This document shows positions 5,413-8,823 of a stretch of DNA of 8,823 nucleotides, piece by piece. The stretch spans positions 248,115 to 256,937 of the forward strand of contig CP070843.1 of NCBI GenBank assembly GCA_020350905.1, given 5' to 3'. How positions within the stretch are numbered: the first letter of the stretch is position 1; every line of letters starts with the position of its first letter. The position numbers and the translations under genes are program-made. Source of the stretch: Deltaproteobacteria bacterium. Its GTDB lineage: Bacteria; Desulfobacterota; Syntrophobacteria; BM002. Under the pieces are notes generated by a model. The model ran no database searches. It saw only the letters and a list, made by a program, of their open reading frames with translations, and was not told the DNA's origin.

Positions 5413-5434
5413 TTGCTCCACAATGTTGGAGCAA
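5413..5434 (-). other. Hairpin in the mltF leader
   Basis: TTGCTCC (5413-5419) and GGAGCAA (5428-5434) form a perfect 7-bp stem around an 8-base loop, about 40 bases upstream of the chosen mltF ATG. It lies in the untranslated leader if the promoter at 5535-5562 is used. It may stabilise the message or be an operator. No T-run follows in the minus direction. Confidence 0.4.
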
Positions 5435-5534
5435 AATTCGTTCCGAGCCCTGTTGTGAAGTCTTTGCTTTACCGCCAATGGTACTATCTTATCCCTTTCC
5501 TGCCAGCAACCAATACTTCTGACGCAAGTTTACA

Positions 5535-5562
5535 ATTGTATACCAAAACTGACCATTGGCAA
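5535..5562 (-). promoter_or_regulatory. Sigma70-type promoter for mltF
   Basis: On the minus strand TTGCCA (complement of 5557-5562) and TACAAT (complement of 5535-5540) each match five of six consensus bases, with a 16-base spacer. It lies just after the glycerate kinase stop codon, so mltF is probably transcribed separately, with a leader of about 150 bases. A weaker alternative, TTGGTT-16-TAAGAT, occurs further downstream in the same gap. Confidence 0.55.
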
Positions 5563-5572
5563 CCCACAACGT

Positions 5573-6898
5573 TTACTTTACCAATATAACGCGAAGGTCC
5601 ATGACATTGGTATTGGTCGGACCCGTAATCAGCAGGTCATCAAGGTGTTGAAAAAAATGGTATGAGTTGTTTTCCGCAAGGAACTCTTTTGGATTGAGTC
5701 CTTTCTCCAGCGCCCGGGCTACCGTGTCACCATCCACCACTGCGCCAGCGGCCTCAGTGGGTCCGTCTGTACCATCAGTACCACCGCAAAGCAGGCAAAC
5801 CCCTTTCAGCCCTTCAAGATCGAGAGCGGCAGCCAGGGCAAATTCTTGATTTCGCCCACCTTTTCCTTGGCCTCGCACCACCACCGTTGTCTCTCCCCCG
5901 GAAATGAGGCAGGCAGGTCGAACCACAGGATGACCACTCATAATAATCTCTTTAGCGAGGGCCGTGTGAAAACGAGCCGCCTCCGTTGTATCACCCTCGA
6001 TCAATGAAGAGAGGATAAGGCTCGTATAACCGAGCTTTTTCGCTTGCTTTGCGGCAGCTTTTAACGCTTGCATATTGGTTCCCACCAGGATGGATAACGT
6101 CTGTGAAAATATTGGCTCTCCCGGCTTCGGTGTCTCCGGAACCTTTCCTTCTATTCCTTCTTCCAGGTGAGATTTCACTGAGGCCGGCAACTTGTCTTGG
6201 AGAGCATATCGATCCAAAACTTCCTGGCATTCCTTGTAGGTGGTGGGATCCCCCACAGTGGGTCCCGAAGCAATCACGTCCAGGGGATCTCCAACAACAT
6301 CAGAAAGGATAAGAGAAATCAAAGTAGCCGGATGCGCCAACCGTGCCAGTTGCCCCCCCTTGACTTGCGAGAGGTGCTTTCGTACCGTGTTCATCTCTTG
6401 AATAGATGCTCCCGACCTCAGAAGCAGGTTGGTGGCGGCCATTTTCTCATCCAGGGTGATCCCCTCTACCGGCATTGGAAGGAGAGCTGAGCCGCCTCCA
6501 GAGAGCAAGAAAAGCACCAGGTCTTTTCTCCCTAGTTTCACCACCAGGTTTACCAGTTCTTGGGTGGCTCGCCAGCCATTTTCATCTGGAGTGGGATGTC
6601 CCGCCTCCACCAAACGAATCTTTCTCAGAGGAGCCAGATGGTCATACTTTACAATAACCAACCCGCCGTTTATCCGATCACCCAGCACTTCCTCCACTGC
6701 CTGAGCCATCGCTGCTGAGGCTTTGCCCGCGCCTATGGCCCAGATTCCTTCGAAGTCCTCCAGATCCAGTTCTTGCTCGCCAAGCAAAAGCCTATTTCCC
6801 TCCACGGTCACAAACCGCTTGACAGCTTCATTCGGGTCTACAGCACGCAGTCCAGCTTCAAAGATTTGTCGGGCCTCTTCCTTGAGATCTTTGTGCAT
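5573..6898 (-). CDS. Glycerate 2-kinase, MOFRL/DUF4147 family
   Basis: This kinase phosphorylates D-glycerate with ATP to 2-phosphoglycerate, feeding glycerate from serine or C2/hydroxypyruvate metabolism into glycolysis. It is cytoplasmic. The 441-aa length and both domains fit the class II family (GckA/TtuD type). Landmarks, numbered from the ATG, are: GAGKASAAMA (56-65) with the expected catalytic lysine, EAGHPTPDENG (98-108), LLSGGGSALL (131-140), VRKHLSQVKGGQLA (172-185), SDVVGDPLDVIASGPT (199-214), then the C-terminal MOFRL domain with GKGGRNQEFAL (345-355), GGTDGTDGPTEAAGA (372-386) and ITGPTNTNVMDL (424-435). All look intact. ATG at 6898 is preferred over the GTG one codon earlier because AGGAG (complement of 6905-6909) then sits six rather than three bases away. 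No pathway partner is adjacent. Confidence 0.95.
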   Translation of the reverse strand: MHKDLKEEARQIFEAGLRAVDPNEAVKRFVTVEGNRLLLGEQELDLEDFEGIWAIGAGKASAAMAQAVEEVLGDRINGGLVIVKYDHLAPLRKIRLVEAGHPTPDENGWRATQELVNLVVKLGRKDLVLFLLSGGGSALLPMPVEGITLDEKMAATNLLLRSGASIQEMNTVRKHLSQVKGGQLARLAHPATLISLILSDVVGDPLDVIASGPTVGDPTTYKECQEVLDRYALQDKLPASVKSHLEEGIEGKVPETPKPGEPIFSQTLSILVGTNMQALKAAAKQAKKLGYTSLILSSLIEGDTTEAARFHTALAKEIIMSGHPVVRPACLISGGETTVVVRGQGKGGRNQEFALAAALDLEGLKGVCLLCGGTDGTDGPTEAAGAVVDGDTVARALEKGLNPKEFLAENNSYHFFQHLDDLLITGPTNTNVMDLRVILVK

Positions 6899-6994
6899 CA
6901 CAAGCTCCTGAACAGGCTAACTTAGTGAGAGTCTATCCATAAATTACCGAGTGTCATTCCGAACCCTCTGTCTCCTATCTTCTCAGCTTTTCCT

Positions 6995-7022
6995 CAATCC
7001 AAAATCCCAAATCCGCAATCCT
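6995..7022. repeat. Degenerate AATCC-type short repeats
   Basis: Four consecutive 6-8-base units, CAATCC, AAAATCCC, AAATCCG and CAATCCT, follow one another. They belong to the same repeat type as the cluster at 823-921, 6 kb away, but here only one arm is present. No function is evident. Confidence 0.55.
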
Positions 7023-7090
7023 CTTTGCCCCGTGCCCAACCTATACACTAGATCATTTACTGCTGACAACCATCCTCAGACAATCTTCAT

Positions 7091-7120
7091 TTGACAGTCC
7101 TCGCACCTGCCAAGTAGAAT
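7091..7120 (+). promoter_or_regulatory. Near-consensus sigma70 promoter for the HIT gene
   Basis: A perfect -35 box, TTGACA (7091-7096), and a five-of-six -10 box, TAGAAT (7115-7120), are separated by 18 bases. Transcription should start near 7127, giving a leader of about 140 bases that includes the C-rich hairpin at 7202-7226. This is the best-looking promoter in the window. Confidence 0.7.
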
Positions 7121-7201
7121 CAGCACGATCATGGTCGTATGAGCTCTGCCTATCCCTGGATTTGGCAAGCGATTCTGGAGGTTCTCTCATAACATCATAA
7201 T

Positions 7202-7226
7202 CCCCTCCCCCTCGACGGGGGAGGGG
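7202..7226. repeat. Perfect C-rich/G-rich 10-bp palindrome in the HIT leader
   Basis: CCCCTCCCCC (7202-7211) and GGGGGAGGGG (7217-7226) are perfect complements around a TCGAC loop. In RNA this is a very stable hairpin, but it is followed by AAAG, not T, so it is not an intrinsic terminator. Similar CTCCCC...GGGGAG palindromes are common as dispersed intergenic repeats in environmental bacterial genomes. Here it lies in the HIT leader, 43 bases before the start codon. Confidence 0.6.
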
Positions 7227-7269
7227 AAAGCAGTTATCGGACAGCCTCTGTCTGTGGAGGTATATCATT

Positions 7270-7680
7270 ATGGAAGATTGTATCTTTTGCAAGATCATTC
7301 GCGGTGAAATCCCTTCAGCTAAGGTTCTCGAAACCGAGACTGTCCTTGCATTCTTGGACATCAATCCGGTGAGTAAGGGACACACACTGGTAATCCCCAA
7401 GGCTCATTACGCCACTTTTCCTGAAATGCCAGCAGACGTTATCGCTGCATTGGGCCAAGCCCTGCAAAAGATCGGTGAGGCTGTCAAATCCCAGCTCAAT
7501 TCTGCGGGTTTTAACATTTTGCTAAATAATGACCGCGCTGCAGGCCAGCTCATCGATCATTCTCACTTTCACCTGATTCCCAGAAACCTTGGCGACGGAG
7601 TAATGGACTGGCCTCCGGTACGTCCTTACGCAGAAGGTGAAATGGAAGCGGTGCGTGCAGCACTGGAGAGTGCGGTATGA
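7270..7680 (+). CDS. HIT-family nucleotide hydrolase/transferase (HINT-like)
   Basis: This is a 136-aa histidine-triad protein, complete for the family. It should be a small cytoplasmic dimer hydrolysing adenosine phosphoramidates or AMP-linked compounds such as dinucleoside polyphosphates or aminoacyl-AMP. The N-terminal CIFC (C4, C7) with the typical CKIIRGEIPS context is the zinc-binding start of many bacterial members. GHTLVIPKAHY (37-47) is the nucleotide-binding strand. The catalytic triad is H97-S-H99-F-H101-LIPR, in which H99 should be the nucleophile, preceded by NNDRAAGQ (86-93). All key residues are intact. The natural substrate cannot be read from the sequence. The ATG follows GGAGG by nine bases. 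Neighbours run away from it or towards it, so it is monocistronic. Confidence 0.95.
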   Translation: MEDCIFCKIIRGEIPSAKVLETETVLAFLDINPVSKGHTLVIPKAHYATFPEMPADVIAALGQALQKIGEAVKSQLNSAGFNILLNNDRAAGQLIDHSHFHLIPRNLGDGVMDWPPVRPYAEGEMEAVRAALESAV

Positions 7681-7733
7681 TAAGTGGCTTACGGCACAGG
7701 ACTCAAAGAGTTTTAGGGGGCATTGGGTCACTT

Positions 7734-7756
7734 GGTGGTTTGCAAACTAAACCACC
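7734..7756. terminator. Hairpin between convergent HIT and glycosyltransferase genes
   Basis: GGTGGTTT (7734-7741) and AAACCACC (7749-7756) form a perfect 8-bp stem with a 7-base loop, about 54 bases after the HIT stop codon. Only a short T-containing run follows, so it is a weak intrinsic terminator candidate, possibly acting on both strands. Confidence 0.45.
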
Positions 7757-7800
7757 TTATCATGGCTTCACCCTTAATGGTGCTTTCTTCTTCAGCGACC

Positions 7801-7890
7801 TAATGACTCAATGACGGGCGGGAAGCCCAAATGACCTAATGACAACACAGTGTTATGGCAGCGAAGCGCAATAGCGCTGAGCGTAATGAC
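7801..7890. repeat. AATGAC-type degenerate tandem repeats with small palindromes
   Basis: Octamer-like units TAATGACT (7801-7808), CAATGACG (7809-7816), AAATGACC (7829-7836), TAATGACA (7837-7844) and TAATGACT (7884-7891) surround two small hairpins, GGGC/GCCC (7816-7819/7825-7828) and AGCGC/GCGCT (7865-7869/7874-7878). The array fills the gap after the HIT gene and its last unit touches the glycosyltransferase stop codon. It is a third short-repeat type in this window besides AATCCG and ATTACTCC. Confidence 0.6.
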
Positions 7891-8724
7891 TTATAATGCC
7901 TTGCGCCTGTACTTATCTGGCAAGGCCAAGTACCTCTCCCCCTCCTGAACTTTATCTCTCTTGATACAGCCCTCTCCATAAATTTGACATTTGTAATGAA
8001 GGGCCTCCCAGGTCCAGTCGTATTGCTCCGGCGAGAGTCTACCGCTGTTAAGGATCTTCTCTAGGGCCACTATTCGATAGCGATCTATCCCTTTTCTGGC
8101 AGACAACTGATCAGGGTGGCCGCCCCGTTTTATCACCAGTGGCTCTGGTAGTAACGCCACTGGATAATCAACTGCAACTCGTAGCCAAAGATCATAGTCT
8201 TCGGCCATGGGCAACTCTTCGTCAAAATAGCCCACCTTTTCAATAAGCTCACGTCTCATCATCACCGCAGAAGGGCTTACCAGGCAAAGCTCCAGACTGC
8301 GCTGAAAAATATCCCCCGACGGTTTCTGATGGTGTTTTTTTGGATTGACTCGGCGGCCATTTCTCCACCAGATCTCTTCTGTTTGGCAAATGTGAATCTC
8401 CGGGTTTTCTGTCATGTATGTATGTTGAACCTGTAATTTAGAGGGGAGCCACAGGTCATCTGAATCCAAAAATGCAATCAGTGGAGCAGTGGAAAACGCA
8501 ATACCGCGATTTCGCGCCGCGCTCACTCCCGCGTTCTCCTGCTGGTAATGTTTGAGACGCGAACCGTAGGCAGAGAGTCTTTCCTCGGTTTCATCGGTGG
8601 AGCCGTCATTGATGACTATGAGTTCAAAGTCCGTCATGTCCTGAGCCAAGACTGACTCCACGGCCTCAACCACCAGGGGCGCACGATTGTAAGAAGTGAT
8701 TATTACAGAGATTTCAGGATACAT
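7891..8724 (-). CDS. Family 2 glycosyltransferase (GT-A fold)
   Basis: This 277-aa soluble GT2 enzyme transfers a sugar from a nucleotide-sugar donor, probably in polysaccharide or glycoprotein assembly on the cytoplasmic side of the membrane. The start ISVIITSYNRAPLVVEAVESVLAQ (5-28) and NDGSTD (39-44) bind the nucleotide. GVSAARNRGI (66-75) follows, DSDD (87-90) supplies the metal-binding DxD, and AEDYDLWLR (174-182) holds the probable catalytic acidic residues. The C-terminal segment KRGGHPDQLSA with a following DRYRIVALEKIL resembles a GT2 subgroup seen in sulfate-reducing and related bacteria. No membrane helix is present. The acceptor and sugar are unknown. The start ATG has only a weak GAGG ten bases upstream (complement of 8735-8738). 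The promoter probably lies at or beyond the right edge, where the last 99 bases show nothing else. Confidence 0.92.
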   Translation of the reverse strand: MYPEISVIITSYNRAPLVVEAVESVLAQDMTDFELIVINDGSTDETEERLSAYGSRLKHYQQENAGVSAARNRGIAFSTAPLIAFLDSDDLWLPSKLQVQHTYMTENPEIHICQTEEIWWRNGRRVNPKKHHQKPSGDIFQRSLELCLVSPSAVMMRRELIEKVGYFDEELPMAEDYDLWLRVAVDYPVALLPEPLVIKRGGHPDQLSARKGIDRYRIVALEKILNSGRLSPEQYDWTWEALHYKCQIYGEGCIKRDKVQEGERYLALPDKYRRKAL

Positions 8725-8823
8725 TAAGCAAATGCCTCAAGTGAGCTAACGTGTCTAAAATGTCTAGAAAGCCGGGCACAAGTATCATGTAGGTAGGAAC
8801 CGATTCCCGCGTAACGGATCCGC

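Larger units (their letters stand above)
6899..7269. other. Divergent intergenic region of glycerate kinase and HIT genes
   Basis: These 371 bases hold no credible gene. They contain an AATCC-type repeat cluster (6995-7022), a strong rightward promoter (7091-7120), a C-rich hairpin (7202-7226) and the HIT ribosome-binding site (GGAGG, 7256-7260). A possible leftward promoter for glycerate kinase on the minus strand is TTGTCA (complement of 7064-7069) and TATAGG (complement of 7040-7045), 18 bases apart. It is weak at the -10 and would leave a leader of more than 130 bases. Confidence 0.55.

Noticed and set aside
5200..5589. 129-codon plus-strand frame spanning the mltF 5' end and leader
   Set aside because: It is antisense to the mltF signal and promoter region, with no ribosome-binding site and no recognisable domain.
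5991..6490. Several 80-100-codon frames overlapping the glycerate kinase gene
   Set aside because: The kinase frame carries every family motif without interruption, so the others are shadows.
1..8823. tRNA genes, CRISPR arrays, insertion sequences or attachment sites
   Set aside because: I looked for tRNA TPsiC-like motifs, regularly spaced identical repeats, transposase motifs and flanking duplications and found none.

Overview
This 8.8 kb stretch of about 50% GC looks like an ordinary chromosomal region of a Gram-negative, probably anaerobic bacterium. Desulfobacterota (the former Deltaproteobacteria) is my best guess, with moderate-to-low confidence. The evidence is a predicted periplasmic lytic transglycosylase of the MltF type (which implies an outer membrane), a siroheme/ferredoxin iron-sulfur protein of the dissimilatory-sulfite-reductase-like kind, and gene-poor gaps filled with degenerate AATCCG/AATGACC-type short repeats and small palindromes. 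I see no tRNA, rRNA, transposase, phage gene or CRISPR array.

Left part (1-1868, all on +): a cobalamin (B12) riboswitch whose 3' half is clear, a candidate antiterminator, a strong intrinsic terminator (234-269), a gene-free leader with two palindromes, and then an unrecognised 86-aa protein with a very strong Shine-Dalgarno. A repeat-rich gap follows. Next, under its own good sigma70-type promoter, is a 273-aa protein combining a protochlorophyllide-reductase-like N-terminal domain, a siroheme/[4Fe-4S] half-domain and two ferredoxin clusters.

Middle (1989-5375): an atypical short-chain dehydrogenase of the NDUFA9-like group (-) is divergent from a site-2-protease-family (M50) membrane metalloprotease (+), which is convergent with the MltF-like lytic murein transglycosylase (-). 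The M50 and mltF genes each have a recognisable promoter.

Right part (5573-8823): a glycerate 2-kinase of the MOFRL type (-), a HIT-family nucleotide hydrolase (+) with a near-consensus promoter, and a family 2 glycosyltransferase (-) at the right edge, separated by gaps carrying repeats and hairpins. The genes alternate in strand and do not form one operon or pathway. Most look like separately expressed housekeeping genes.

The most interesting parts are the left-end riboswitch, which is not followed by any recognisable B12 gene, its mutually exclusive hairpins, and the siroheme fusion protein. No clearly novel multi-gene system is visible.
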